The notes under the pieces: generated by a model
Database searches by the model: none
The model's input: the letters and a program-made list of their open reading frames with translations, nothing else
Told to the model about the DNA's origin: nothing
Position numbers and translations under genes: made by a program
Assembly: GCA_023392615.1 (NCBI GenBank)
Contig: JAEVYT010000002.1
Coordinates: 248,001-312,000 of the forward strand
Direction: 5' to 3'
Source of the DNA: Bacillota bacterium
GTDB taxonomy: Bacteria; Bacillota; Clostridia; Lachnospirales; Lachnospiraceae
DNA length: 64,000 nt
Shown here: positions 9,179 to 17,279 of the stretch, piece after piece
Numbering within the stretch: the first letter of the stretch is position 1
How the letters are laid out: each line of letters opens with the position of its first letter

Positions 9179-9784
9179 CTAAAAACCTTTTACTATTTCC
9201 TTCGCAGAGGTTATTGAATCATTTAGAATGGCATTTACATCATTACCGACCACGTCCAGTCCGTCTGCGGCAATGGTAGTAAAATCAGTCACGCCTAAAA
9301 ATCCTAATATGATCCTTAAATATCGATCACCCATTTCATAGGAAGACATAGGTTCAGCGGAATAAACGCCACCTCTTGAAGTGATATGAACAACTTTCTT
9401 TCCGGTGCATAGTCCGACTGGACCGTTAGCGGTATATTTAAAGGTTATTCCGGTTACGGTAATATAGTCGATATATGCTTTTAATATAGCAGGGATGCTA
9501 AGATTCCAGAAGGGAGCAGCGATGACGAATTTATCGGCTTCGAGGAACTGGTAAGCATACTTTAGGATTGGATGATCATGTCCTGCTCCATCCGCAGGTG
9601 TATGAAGCTCATTGATTTTGCCATATGGTAAAGGTGCGATTTCTTCTTTATATAAATCTAAAAGTACTACCTCATCAGATGGATGAAGTTTCTTATATTC
9701 TTCAATGAAGCAATCAGAAATCTTAAATGTTCTTGATTCTTCTGCAGGTTTAGCATCTGCTTTCACATATAATATCTTACTCAT
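9179..9784 (-). CDS. azoR: FMN-dependent NADH-azoreductase
   Basis: The 201-residue product is a flavodoxin-fold quinone/azo reductase of the AzoR type. It begins MSKILYVKADAKPAEESRTFKIS, where the Ser/Arg-rich segment is the FMN phosphate loop. APFWNLSIPAILKAYIDYI (about 90-108) and TSRGGVYS (about 135-142) are family signatures for flavin binding. It reduces quinones and azo dyes with NADH in the cytoplasm. AAAGGAG lies just upstream of the ATG on this strand. It appears monocistronic. Confidence 0.9.
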   Translation of the reverse strand: MSKILYVKADAKPAEESRTFKISDCFIEEYKKLHPSDEVVLLDLYKEEIAPLPYGKINELHTPADGAGHDHPILKYAYQFLEADKFVIAAPFWNLSIPAILKAYIDYITVTGITFKYTANGPVGLCTGKKVVHITSRGGVYSAEPMSSYEMGDRYLRIILGFLGVTDFTTIAADGLDVVGNDVNAILNDSITSAKEIVKGF

Positions 9785-10098
9785 AAAGATTTACTCCTTT
9801 TCTTGCTAGTGTACAGTGTTGTTAATAGTATGGATTTATGTTAAGAGAATTTATTCAGAAATATTATAGTAAGTTTGGGTAGAGATAGCATATAGCTGAT
9901 TAAGAATATTAAAAATTACAAAATTTCATGATATATATACGGCTGATTGTTGCCTATACGAATTGTGAGATTACAACTTTTTGTGTACATATATAAAATT
10001 TTTAATAAATTATAAGAAAAAACAAAAGCTTTATGTTACAATGATGTTAAAATTATGGTGGTTCTGTATAAGAGAATGAAAGAATTGGAGGGATATGA
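9785..10098. other. Intergenic region between azoR and eda
   Basis: These 314 AT-rich bases hold the divergent promoter regions of azoR and eda. I see no convincing gene, strong palindrome or consensus promoter in them, only the GGAGGG ribosome site at about 10088 for eda. Confidence 0.5.
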
Positions 10099-10734
10099 AT
10101 GAATCCGATGCTAGATAGGATAAAGCAAATGGGAATAATTCCGGTGGTTGTTTTAGAAAATGAAAAAAATTCTTTACCACTGGCGAAGGCTCTGATTGAA
10201 GGAGGACTCCCTTGCGCGGAGGTTACCTTTCGTACCAAGGCAGCCGCAAAATCAATAGCCCTTATGACACAGGAATATCCGGATATGTTGGTGGGTGCAG
10301 GAACCGTTCTAAATATTAAGCAGGTGGATGAGGCGGTTGCGGCGGGAGCTAAATTTATCGTAAGCCCCGGATTTAATCCCAAGGTGGTAGATTATTGTAA
10401 TAAAAATGAGATACCCATGCTTCCTGGGTGTATCACCCCGAGTGAAGTGGAGCAGGCAATAGAGCATGGACTCAAGGCGGTAAAATTCTTTCCGGCAGAG
10501 GCAGCTGGAGGACTTGCGATGATCAAAGCGATGTCAGCACCCTACACAAATATGATGTTTATGCCAACTGGTGGGATCAACATTGATAATGTAAAAGAAT
10601 ATCTTGCATTTTCGAAAATTCTTGCTTGTGGAGGAAGCTGGATGGTAAAAGAAGATTTGATTGAAAAGCAGGATTTTGATACGATAAAGAGACTGACCGA
10701 GGAAGCGGTATCCATTGTAAATCAATTCAGATAA
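10099..10734 (+). CDS. eda: 2-dehydro-3-deoxyphosphogluconate (KDPG) aldolase
   Basis: The 211-residue TIM-barrel product matches KDPG/KHG aldolase. It shows the EVTFRTKAA segment (about 41-49, catalytic Glu), VGAGTVLN (about 64-71), the Schiff-base lysine in AVKFFPAEAAGG (about 132-143) and PTGGI (about 155-159). It cleaves KDPG to pyruvate and glyceraldehyde-3-phosphate. GGAGGG precedes the ATG. The sugar kinase gene starts 10 bp after its stop. Together they form the lower part of an Entner-Doudoroff or hexuronate pathway: kinase then aldolase on 2-keto-3-deoxygluconate. Confidence 0.95.
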   Translation: MNPMLDRIKQMGIIPVVVLENEKNSLPLAKALIEGGLPCAEVTFRTKAAAKSIALMTQEYPDMLVGAGTVLNIKQVDEAVAAGAKFIVSPGFNPKVVDYCNKNEIPMLPGCITPSEVEQAIEHGLKAVKFFPAEAAGGLAMIKAMSAPYTNMMFMPTGGINIDNVKEYLAFSKILACGGSWMVKEDLIEKQDFDTIKRLTEEAVSIVNQFR

Positions 10735-10744
10735 GGAGATAGTC

Positions 10745-11773
10745 ATGGCAAGAGTAGTGACATTAGGTGAAATCATGCTTCGGTTGTCCCCGCCGGGTCA
10801 TCAGCGATTCGGACAAGCAGTAAGCTTTGATATAAATTATGGGGGTGCGGAGGCCAATGTAGCATTTTCATTGGTGCAATTTGGACATCAGGTTACCTAT
10901 CTAAGTAAAATACCCGCAAATCCGATTGGTGATAGCGCCATTCAAACCCTGCAAAAGTTAGGAGTTGACTGTAATTATATCGCTCGCGGTGGTAAGCGTT
11001 TAGGAATTTATTATCTGGAGAACGGCGCATCCATTCGTCCCTCCAGCGTTGTGTATGACAGGGCGGACTCCTCAATTACAGAGGTGGAGAAAGAGGATTT
11101 TGATTTTGATGAAATCTTCAAACAAGTAGATTTGTTCCATGTCTCAGGAATTACTGCTGTAATTAGTGAGAAGGCTGCACAGGTAACCCTCGAGGCGATG
11201 AAGGCGGCGAAAAGACATAGCGTATGCGTGTCATTTGACCTAAACTATAGGGCTAAGCTATGGACAGATAATATACCAAGAAAACAAGAACTTATGAGCG
11301 CAATGATGGAATATGTGGATATCTGTTTTGGTAATGCATTGGACGCGGCAAAATGTCTGGGCTATAGTGACGGGGAGACGGATTATCAAAATAGTGACTA
11401 CAGCGTATGTGTGAAGGATGATAACATGGCGAAGGTAGTAAAGAGATATAGGCTAACTTATCTTATTACCACCTTAAGAAAAAATATTAGCGCTTCCTAT
11501 AATGAATGGTCGGCTGCTGTCTCAGATGGTCGTTCACTCTATAAAGGAAAGGAATATCACCTGGATATCGTTGATCGGGTTGGTGGTGGAGATGCATTTG
11601 CAGCAGGCTTCTTACATGGTCATCTGGCAGGAAAATCAATGGGAGATGCACTTGAATTCGGAATCGCTTCAGCAGCGATTAAGCATACCATCCCTGGGGA
11701 TTTAAATTTTACAAGTGTTCATGAGGTAGAGGCACTTATTCATGAAGGCGGTCAGGGACGTGTCGTAAGATAA
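10745..11773 (+). CDS. kdgK: 2-dehydro-3-deoxygluconate kinase (PfkB family)
   Basis: The 342-residue product is a PfkB/ribokinase-family sugar kinase. The N-terminus GEIMLRLSPPG and the GGAEANVAFSLVQFG motif (about 35-49) are the first family signature. DRVGGGDAFAAGFLHG (about 276-291) is the second, with the catalytic Asp. It probably phosphorylates 2-keto-3-deoxygluconate to KDPG, the substrate of the aldolase encoded 10 bp upstream; this assignment comes from family resemblance plus context. AAGGAG lies between the two genes, which form an operon. Confidence 0.88.
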   Translation: MARVVTLGEIMLRLSPPGHQRFGQAVSFDINYGGAEANVAFSLVQFGHQVTYLSKIPANPIGDSAIQTLQKLGVDCNYIARGGKRLGIYYLENGASIRPSSVVYDRADSSITEVEKEDFDFDEIFKQVDLFHVSGITAVISEKAAQVTLEAMKAAKRHSVCVSFDLNYRAKLWTDNIPRKQELMSAMMEYVDICFGNALDAAKCLGYSDGETDYQNSDYSVCVKDDNMAKVVKRYRLTYLITTLRKNISASYNEWSAAVSDGRSLYKGKEYHLDIVDRVGGGDAFAAGFLHGHLAGKSMGDALEFGIASAAIKHTIPGDLNFTSVHEVEALIHEGGQGRVVR

Positions 11774-11820
11774 ATTGATAGGTCGGATATAGTACAGAAA
11801 ATAGATGGAGTTTTAAAATT

Positions 11821-12993
11821 ATGATAAAGATAAATTTAGATACAATATTGAATTCCCATATCGTGGATGATTTAAAAGAAATGGCAAAGACTTTGAGGAT
11901 AAAGGGCTACAGTAAATTGAAAAAGGCAGAGTTGGTCGATCTACTATCGGAAGAGATTGCAGATTATGATAGACTAGAAAAGGCTTGTCTTACTGCTACT
12001 GAAAATGACATACTGAATTTGACAAGAGTGACGAAGGAAGATGTATATATTAATCCGGAATCGTTCTCGTATCAGTACTGGGCAAGACTTTGTATTGTGT
12101 TTGTTACGGTGGAGGGAAGAGTTCACACCCCTGTTGAGATTGAGAACACGATCAAAGTAATTCTTATGTCGAAGAAATTTGAGAAGGCAAGAACAAGGGC
12201 TGAATGGATTAATCGTTATGCGTTAGCGTGTGTTAATTTATATTCGATTATTGAACTGGATAAGTTTGTGGAGATTGTGAATGCACAAACAGACCTAGAG
12301 GTGGAGAAAGAAGAAGTAATTAACTGGTGTAACCTGAGATATCAAAACAGAGGTTGCGAGATGTATTTTTATCAAAAAGGATATCTTATGTGTGACTCAT
12401 ATGGAGATAATGTACTCGATGTAACGGAAGATTATCGTCCTATGTTAAGTGCACAAAAGGGGAAACCTTATTATGTTCCTGACCAGGAGGAACTTCTCAA
12501 CTATGAGGATGATATCTATGTTGAAGAAAACACATCCTTCAGGAATATGCTTAATTTTATCATCAGAAAAATGCGTCGTAATGAGGATGACGCTTATGAT
12601 TATGCAGCTGAAATTCAGTTTCTGATTCGAAACGGAAATAAGCCCGGAGAGATCTTAGATGATTGCGCAAGAATGGGATTGGATTTTCTAAATGATAATC
12701 AGTTTAGTGAGTTCATGTCATATCTGATGGAGATGAATAATAACACCAGAATTCCGGAAAATCGAGGGTATACTCCGAATGAGATGAATAAGCTACAACC
12801 GCAAAATGAAGTTATATCGGAAGAGACGCTAAGGATATTACGTAATATGGGGGTGATGGGAGCAGGCATGGAGCAAGAATCGAATGTTATTCCCTTCCCG
12901 GTGAATCGTCAAGCAAACCCGAAGGTATATCCGAATGATCCCTGTCCTTGTGGAAGCGGAAAGAAATATAAAAAATGTTGTGGTAAGAATTAA
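11821..12993 (+). CDS. SEC-C metal-binding protein with Rho-N/SAP-like N-terminus
   Basis: The 390-residue product has an N-terminal helical module (about residues 14-50, with DDLKEMAKTLRIKGYSKLKKAELVDLL) that resembles the Rho N-terminal or SAP fold and suggests nucleic-acid contact. The C-terminus ends in a SEC-C zinc motif, CPCGSGKKYKKCCG. The acidic helical middle is unassigned. It could be an adaptor for nucleic acid or for the translation/secretion machinery; no specific role can be given. It lies 47 bp after kdgK and may be cotranscribed. A strong terminator follows. Confidence 0.7.
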   Translation: MIKINLDTILNSHIVDDLKEMAKTLRIKGYSKLKKAELVDLLSEEIADYDRLEKACLTATENDILNLTRVTKEDVYINPESFSYQYWARLCIVFVTVEGRVHTPVEIENTIKVILMSKKFEKARTRAEWINRYALACVNLYSIIELDKFVEIVNAQTDLEVEKEEVINWCNLRYQNRGCEMYFYQKGYLMCDSYGDNVLDVTEDYRPMLSAQKGKPYYVPDQEELLNYEDDIYVEENTSFRNMLNFIIRKMRRNEDDAYDYAAEIQFLIRNGNKPGEILDDCARMGLDFLNDNQFSEFMSYLMEMNNNTRIPENRGYTPNEMNKLQPQNEVISEETLRILRNMGVMGAGMEQESNVIPFPVNRQANPKVYPNDPCPCGSGKKYKKCCGKN

Positions 12994-13041
12994 GAACGTT
13001 TGTAATTGGTTTTGAGTGTACATAAAATAAAATATTGATAT

Positions 13042-13095
13042 AAAAAGGTTAATGCCTCGGTTGGGAAAACAATCCGTGGGTATTAACCTTTTTTT
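13042..13095 (+). terminator. Rho-independent terminator after the SEC-C gene
   Basis: The stem AAAAAGGTTAAT(G)CC pairs with GGGTATTAACCTTTTT around a GC-containing loop and is followed by a T run. It ends the kdgK/SEC-C region. Confidence 0.8.
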
Positions 13096-13254
13096 CTATT
13101 AACCCTGAACAGTACTGAACTGTGAGTATAACTCAAAATTTATATTTTCAAATTTGTATTGAATATATCAAAATAAATTTGAATTACTGTATAAAATGTG
13201 GTATAATTAGAAAAGTGTTACCAATAGAAACAATAGCGGTATAGAGGTTGAAGA

Positions 13255-13461
13255 ATGAAAGTAAACTATAATAAATTATGGAAGATGTTGATTGATCGAA
13301 GTATGCAGAAGAAAGATTTAAGAGAAGCTGCGAAGATCACAACGAATGCAGTGGCTAAGATGGGCAGGAATGAGAATGTGTCCACGGAGGTATTGTGCAA
13401 GATATGCCAGGCGCTGGACTGCAAAGTAGAAGATATTATGGAGATTGTGGACAAGCCCTGA
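13255..13461 (+). CDS. Small XRE/Cro-type HTH regulator of the R-M system
   Basis: The 68-residue product is a single Cro/C1-type helix-turn-helix (about residues 8-62, LREAAKITTNAVAKMGRNENVSTEVLCKICQAL). It ends soon after the domain, as C-protein-like and YozG-like regulators do. It lies 59 bp upstream of a C5 methyltransferase gene on the same strand, so it is probably the controller of this restriction-modification operon. That role is inferred from position. The preceding sequence has GAGGTTGAAG upstream of the ATG. Confidence 0.8.
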   Translation: MKVNYNKLWKMLIDRSMQKKDLREAAKITTNAVAKMGRNENVSTEVLCKICQALDCKVEDIMEIVDKP

Positions 13462-13520
13462 CCGTAGCAGGGTGTATCATACTTTGTAGTACCAACAGAA
13501 TAAAGATAAAGAGGTAGAAG

Positions 13521-14534
13521 ATGTTTACAACGATTGAATTGTTTGCAGGCGCAGGCGGATTGGCACTTGGAATTGAGAAGGCAGGCTTTCATACGCTTGG
13601 ATTAATAGAATTTGATAAAGATGCTTCCGATACATTGAAGAAAAATAGACCAGCATGGAATGTAATCCATAATGATATTGCGAATATATCCGGTTTGGAT
13701 TTGGAGGAGTATTTCTCCATCAAGAAGGGGGAATTGGATCTGCTCTCCGGTGGAGCTCCCTGTCAGGCCTTCTCCTATGCTGGAAAAAGGCTTGGTTTGG
13801 AGGATGCAAGGGGAACACTGTTTTACCATTATGCAATCTTTTTAGAGAAGCTTCAGCCAAAAATGTTCTTATTTGAGAATGTGAAAGGGTTGTTGACCCA
13901 TGATCATGGCAAGACCTATAAGACCATGTTAACAATCTTTGCAAATGCAGGTTATACCATACACAAACAGGTCTTGAATGCCTGGGATTATGGTGTGGCA
14001 CAAAAGAGAGAACGACTTATCACGATTGGAATTCGTAATGATTTGCTGAATGATATAGAATTTCATTTCCCTAAGGTGCATCATTATAAGCCGGTGCTTC
14101 GAGATGTATTGCTCGATGTTCCTGAAAGCGCTGGTGTAAAGTACGGCGAAGCTAAGAAGAAGATATTTGAACTAGTGCCACCGGGTGGCTACTGGAGAGA
14201 TATTGATCCTGAAATCGCAAAGGAATTTATGAAGAGCTGTTGGGACATGGAAGGTGGTAGAACCGGAATACTAAGACGTATGAGTATGGACGAGCCATCA
14301 CTTGCTGTGCTTACCTCTCCTTCACAGAAACAGACAGAGCGTTGTCATCCGTTAGAGGCACGTCCATTTACGGTAAGAGAGAATGCACGCTGTCAGAGCT
14401 TCCCGGATGACTGGGAATTCTGTGGAAATATCTCATCCCAATATAAGCAGGTCGGCAATGCAGTACCGGTAAACTTAGCTTATGAAATAGGAGCAGAGAT
14501 TCGTAAGGCATTAGAGCAGGGGGCAAAGCTATGA
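13521..14534 (+). CDS. DNA (cytosine-5) methyltransferase
   Basis: The 337-residue product has the ordered motifs of a C5 methyltransferase: ELFAGAGGLALG (motif I, about 6-17), GGAPCQAFSYAGKR (motif IV with the catalytic Cys, about 78-91), FENVKGL (motif VI), QKRERLITIG (motif VIII) and QVGNAVPV (motif X, near 316). AdoMet-dependent methylation protects the host against the endonuclease encoded immediately downstream. The two genes overlap by ATGA, which indicates translational coupling. If the partner is truly Eco47II-like, the target would be GGNCC; that is family inference. Confidence 0.95.
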   Translation: MFTTIELFAGAGGLALGIEKAGFHTLGLIEFDKDASDTLKKNRPAWNVIHNDIANISGLDLEEYFSIKKGELDLLSGGAPCQAFSYAGKRLGLEDARGTLFYHYAIFLEKLQPKMFLFENVKGLLTHDHGKTYKTMLTIFANAGYTIHKQVLNAWDYGVAQKRERLITIGIRNDLLNDIEFHFPKVHHYKPVLRDVLLDVPESAGVKYGEAKKKIFELVPPGGYWRDIDPEIAKEFMKSCWDMEGGRTGILRRMSMDEPSLAVLTSPSQKQTERCHPLEARPFTVRENARCQSFPDDWEFCGNISSQYKQVGNAVPVNLAYEIGAEIRKALEQGAKL

Positions 14535-15400
14535 GTTGGAATTTGAACTTTATTACAGAAGAAGAATTCGTCAGCCACGTTCAGGCCACCATATTAAAAT
14601 ACGGTGAGAAATTGGAATCTTATGATATAAAACGATTTAATGGGAATCTTATCGATCCGATCAAGTTGATCTTTGACAAGACGGTATATAAATCCTCATG
14701 GGACGAGATAGTGAAAAATGAAATCTTTCGTCAAAGGGATAAATCCAATAATAATGATATCGGATATTTTCATCAGAAAATATTCAACTTCATAGAAGGG
14801 TGTGAAGTGCCAGACGCCGGTTGGGATGTAATCTATCGTAATCCGAATGGTATCACCACCCCGGACGGAGATGTGGTACACACACTTTATGTTGAGATGA
14901 AGAACAAGCATAATACAATGAACTCCGCTTCCTCCGGCAAGACCTATATCAAGATGCAGAGCCAAATACTAGATGACGATGACTGCGCCTGCTTATTGGT
15001 AGAAGCAATCGCGAAGCGTTCCCAGAATATCAAATGGGCTGCCACGGTGGACGGCAAGAAGGTTCAGCACAGATTGATTCGACGTGTCAGCATGGATCAA
15101 TTCTATGCGATGGTCACAGGGGAGGAGGATGCCTTCTATCAGATGTGCATGGTGCTTCCTGAGGTGATACAGAAGGTGGTCGATACCTCTGAGTTTGTAT
15201 CCGTGCCGAATGATACCGTAATACATGAGCTCAGCAAGATATCCGATCTGTTCGAGGGTGCAACCCCTGATTTGTCTATGGCAGCAGCGGTATATATGTT
15301 AGGGTTTGGGTCATATCTGGGATTTAAAAGACCCGGTAATGAGAGCGAATCAGATGATCTGAGATTAAAGCGGTTATATGAGTATGGGAAAAAATCATAG
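14531..15400 (+). CDS. Type II restriction endonuclease, Eco47II-like
   Basis: This 289-residue product starts inside the methyltransferase stop codon (ATGA overlap), a standard R-M arrangement. Its overall pattern resembles the Eco47II family, which cuts GGNCC. The segment with GWDVIYRN, an acidic run and then TLYVEMKNKHNTM (about residues 95-137) looks like a PD-(D/E)XK core, with the E-x-K of VEMKNK as the catalytic pair. The recall of the family is from memory of motif layout, so the specificity is tentative. A bidirectional terminator follows. Confidence 0.75.
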   Translation: MSWNLNFITEEEFVSHVQATILKYGEKLESYDIKRFNGNLIDPIKLIFDKTVYKSSWDEIVKNEIFRQRDKSNNNDIGYFHQKIFNFIEGCEVPDAGWDVIYRNPNGITTPDGDVVHTLYVEMKNKHNTMNSASSGKTYIKMQSQILDDDDCACLLVEAIAKRSQNIKWAATVDGKKVQHRLIRRVSMDQFYAMVTGEEDAFYQMCMVLPEVIQKVVDTSEFVSVPNDTVIHELSKISDLFEGATPDLSMAAAVYMLGFGSYLGFKRPGNESESDDLRLKRLYEYGKKS

Positions 15401-15508
15401 TCAGATAATTGAGTTGATAAGTAAATAAATTTCTTCTATGGTGTAAAAATAATAGATAAACTGATTGCAGATTTGAATAAAATTTAGGGATTCAAGATAC
15501 TTCATATT

Positions 15509-15548
15509 AAAAAAGAGACTCTTAACTTACGTTGAGAATCTCTTTTTT
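15509..15548. terminator. Bidirectional terminator between R-M operon and MFS gene
   Basis: AAAAAAGAGACTCT pairs with GAGAATCTCTTTTTT around a 10-base loop. A runs at the left and T runs at the right fit termination in both directions for the convergent genes. Confidence 0.8.
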
Positions 15549-15556
15549 CAGTAACT

Positions 15557-16840
15557 CTATATCTGTTGCATGTGTTTAGGCAATCTAATATTTAACGACA
15601 ACACTAAATTAATCATTGCGATTATTGCTGCAGCGATAAATACGGATTGATATGTACCTGTAACTTTCCATAATAGCCCACCAAGAGTAGGAATTGTCAT
15701 AGCGAAAATATGATCAAGACTTGTTCCGGTTGAAAGGGTTGGGGTAACATCATCAGGAGTATCGCATATTTTTTTAACATAAGTAGAGCGTGCCATTTCA
15801 ACTACGCTCAAAGAATTATCAAGGATATAACAAGCGCACATAATAATCACTGCAACGGATGCGGAGAATATTTTTTGTGAAAATGCGTAACCGCAACAAA
15901 TAATAATTAATAAAATTGCTTCAGAGCAAAGAACAAATCTCTCGCCTAGTTTGTCTATGGCGTTTCCTACAATAGTTCTAGTTCCAATACTTAATACCGA
16001 AACAATTACCCCTAGAATAGCGAATGTAGGTGCATCCAAATGAAATATAGAAATCAAAACCCAAGGGGCAAAGGTTAAAAAAACTTGCTTTCTAGCACCA
16101 TATAAAAGGCAAAGTACATAATAAAGTGAATATTTCTTCTTAAATACAAAGCGCGTACCACTAGGTTTTTTATTGTTAGTTTTTATTTGATGAGCAAAAA
16201 AGGAAGCGATTAAATAAAAGAAAGCAGCAGAAACAAATGCCCCTTTATAGCTTAAATGGCAAAATTTAAAACCCACCCAAACAAAGGTATATCCGAAAAG
16301 TGTAGCAAACAATCCATATGCGCTGTAAAGCCCTAGGCGTCTTCCTAAAGATTTGGAATCTGAAAGACTCATTCCGATACTTGAAGATAACGGCATATAC
16401 ATATGTGTTCCAAGACTATAAACCATTAGAAAAAGTATAAGAGTCACATATGAAGGTGATAAATAACCCATTCCCACAAGACCAATGCTTGCTAAAAACA
16501 TTCCGATTGCAGACAAACGAGTATCACCTAAAAAAGCTAATAGACCTAGAACGATAGCGATGCACACCCCAGGAAATTCTCTTGGAAGTTCCAAAAAACC
16601 ACGTTGAGATTCTGTAAGATGATATGTAGCATTAAGAAAATTATTAAATACCGTATTATAAATTCCTCCGGCAATTCCAGCAAAAATTCCTACCATAATA
16701 AACATAGTAAAGCTTCTGTCGTTTTTAAAATTGCATTTGATTTTGTTTAAAATTTTAATGCACTCCTTTAATTGAACGTATATTGGTTGCAAACATTTTA
16801 TCCACTGTAAATTCAAGGTAATTACGTTTTCTACCATCAC
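15557..16840 (-). CDS. MFS transporter
   Basis: This 427-residue product has about 12 hydrophobic helices and a charged central loop (HQIKTNNKKPSGTRF), typical of the major facilitator superfamily; the substrate is unknown. The start is uncertain. The furthest ATG (16840) has no ribosome site and lies just after a promoter-like TAGAAT. A strong AAAGGAG sits inside the frame at 16763-16769, followed in frame by ATT codons (16757-16759 and 16751-16753) but no ATG, GTG or TTG. The first helix begins near residue 45, so a start near residue 28-30 would still give a complete transporter. It lies just outside the mobile element. Confidence 0.85.
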   Translation of the reverse strand: MMVENVITLNLQWIKCLQPIYVQLKECIKILNKIKCNFKNDRSFTMFIMVGIFAGIAGGIYNTVFNNFLNATYHLTESQRGFLELPREFPGVCIAIVLGLLAFLGDTRLSAIGMFLASIGLVGMGYLSPSYVTLILFLMVYSLGTHMYMPLSSSIGMSLSDSKSLGRRLGLYSAYGLFATLFGYTFVWVGFKFCHLSYKGAFVSAAFFYLIASFFAHQIKTNNKKPSGTRFVFKKKYSLYYVLCLLYGARKQVFLTFAPWVLISIFHLDAPTFAILGVIVSVLSIGTRTIVGNAIDKLGERFVLCSEAILLIIICCGYAFSQKIFSASVAVIIMCACYILDNSLSVVEMARSTYVKKICDTPDDVTPTLSTGTSLDHIFAMTIPTLGGLLWKVTGTYQSVFIAAAIIAMINLVLSLNIRLPKHMQQI

Positions 16841-16842
16841 TT

Positions 16843-16873
16843 ATTCTAGTAGAAAGTTGTTAATTGTGTCAAT
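16843..16873 (-). promoter_or_regulatory. Promoter for the MFS gene
   Basis: On the minus strand, TTGACA (16868-16873) and TAGAAT (16843-16848) are separated by 19 bp. Transcription would begin close to or inside the first ATG, which favours a translation start further downstream. Confidence 0.5.
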
Positions 16874-16907
16874 GTTTTTTATGGTATATTGTTTTTAGAT
16901 ATAAAAT

Positions 16908-16937
16908 AATCCCCTAATCATAGAGATTAAGGGATAC
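16908..16937 (-). terminator. Hairpin left of attL, probable former tRNA-Leu terminator
   Basis: ATCCCCTAATC pairs with GATTAAGGGAT. On the minus strand a moderately T-rich stretch follows. It stands directly downstream of the tRNA-Leu fragment, so it was probably the terminator of the tRNA gene before the element inserted. Confidence 0.45.
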
Positions 16938-16941
16938 TTAT

Positions 16942-16994
16942 TGCAGTTGAAGGGACTTGAACCCTCACCCAGTTGCCCGGACTAGAACCTGAAT
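16942..16994 (-). repeat. attL: 3' fragment of tRNA-Leu(CAG)
   Basis: These 53 bases are identical to 41229-41281, the 3' part of the intact tRNA-Leu(CAG) gene on the minus strand. The identity stops at the anticodon stem. A truncated tRNA copy at one end and the complete gene at the other is the classic footprint of tyrosine-integrase insertion. Confidence 0.92.
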
Positions 16995-17105
16995 TATGTG
17001 AGGTAATTATATTGCGTATTGCTGGGTCGATTTATACATTTTATGCGGTGTTTCTCTAGGTGTTTTTCTATTAAGTATATATATCTCTTTTATTTTTTAT
17101 TGTAG

Positions 17106-17126
17106 TTGCATTCCCATTTGCATTCC
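17106..17126. repeat. Candidate integrase arm-type sites, left end
   Basis: TTGCATTCC occurs at 17106-17114 and again at 17118-17126, 12 bp apart, about 112 bp inside attL. The same pair with the same spacing occurs near the right end (41145-41165). This fits arm-binding sites of a tyrosine integrase. Confidence 0.6.
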
Positions 17127-17154
17127 AATACTAACATTTGCAACTGGGGATTTA

Positions 17155-17190
17155 CATTTATTTGCTTAAATAAATGCAAAGGTATATAAT
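17155..17190 (+). promoter_or_regulatory. Promoter and palindromic operator of the defence operon
   Basis: TTGCTT (17162-17167) and TATAAT (17185-17190) with a 17-bp spacer form a good promoter. CATTTATTT-GCTT-AAATAAATG (17155-17176) is a perfect 9-bp-arm palindrome that covers the -35 box, so it is a candidate repressor site. The start point would be near 17197, giving a leader of about 80 bases before the preferred start at 17280. Confidence 0.6.
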
Positions 17191-17279
17191 GTAAAATATG
17201 AATGAAATTACTTATAAATAACATGTTTCTGTATGAATTGAGTTATCCGAGATTTTTTACAAATGAAAGAGGTAAGATT

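Noticed and set aside
13521..15400. Depletion of GGNCC sites as support for the Eco47II-like assignment
   Set aside because: GGACC and GGTCC occur repeatedly in the window (for example near 2347, 9420, 23176, 24148 and 26581), so no depletion can be claimed by eye.
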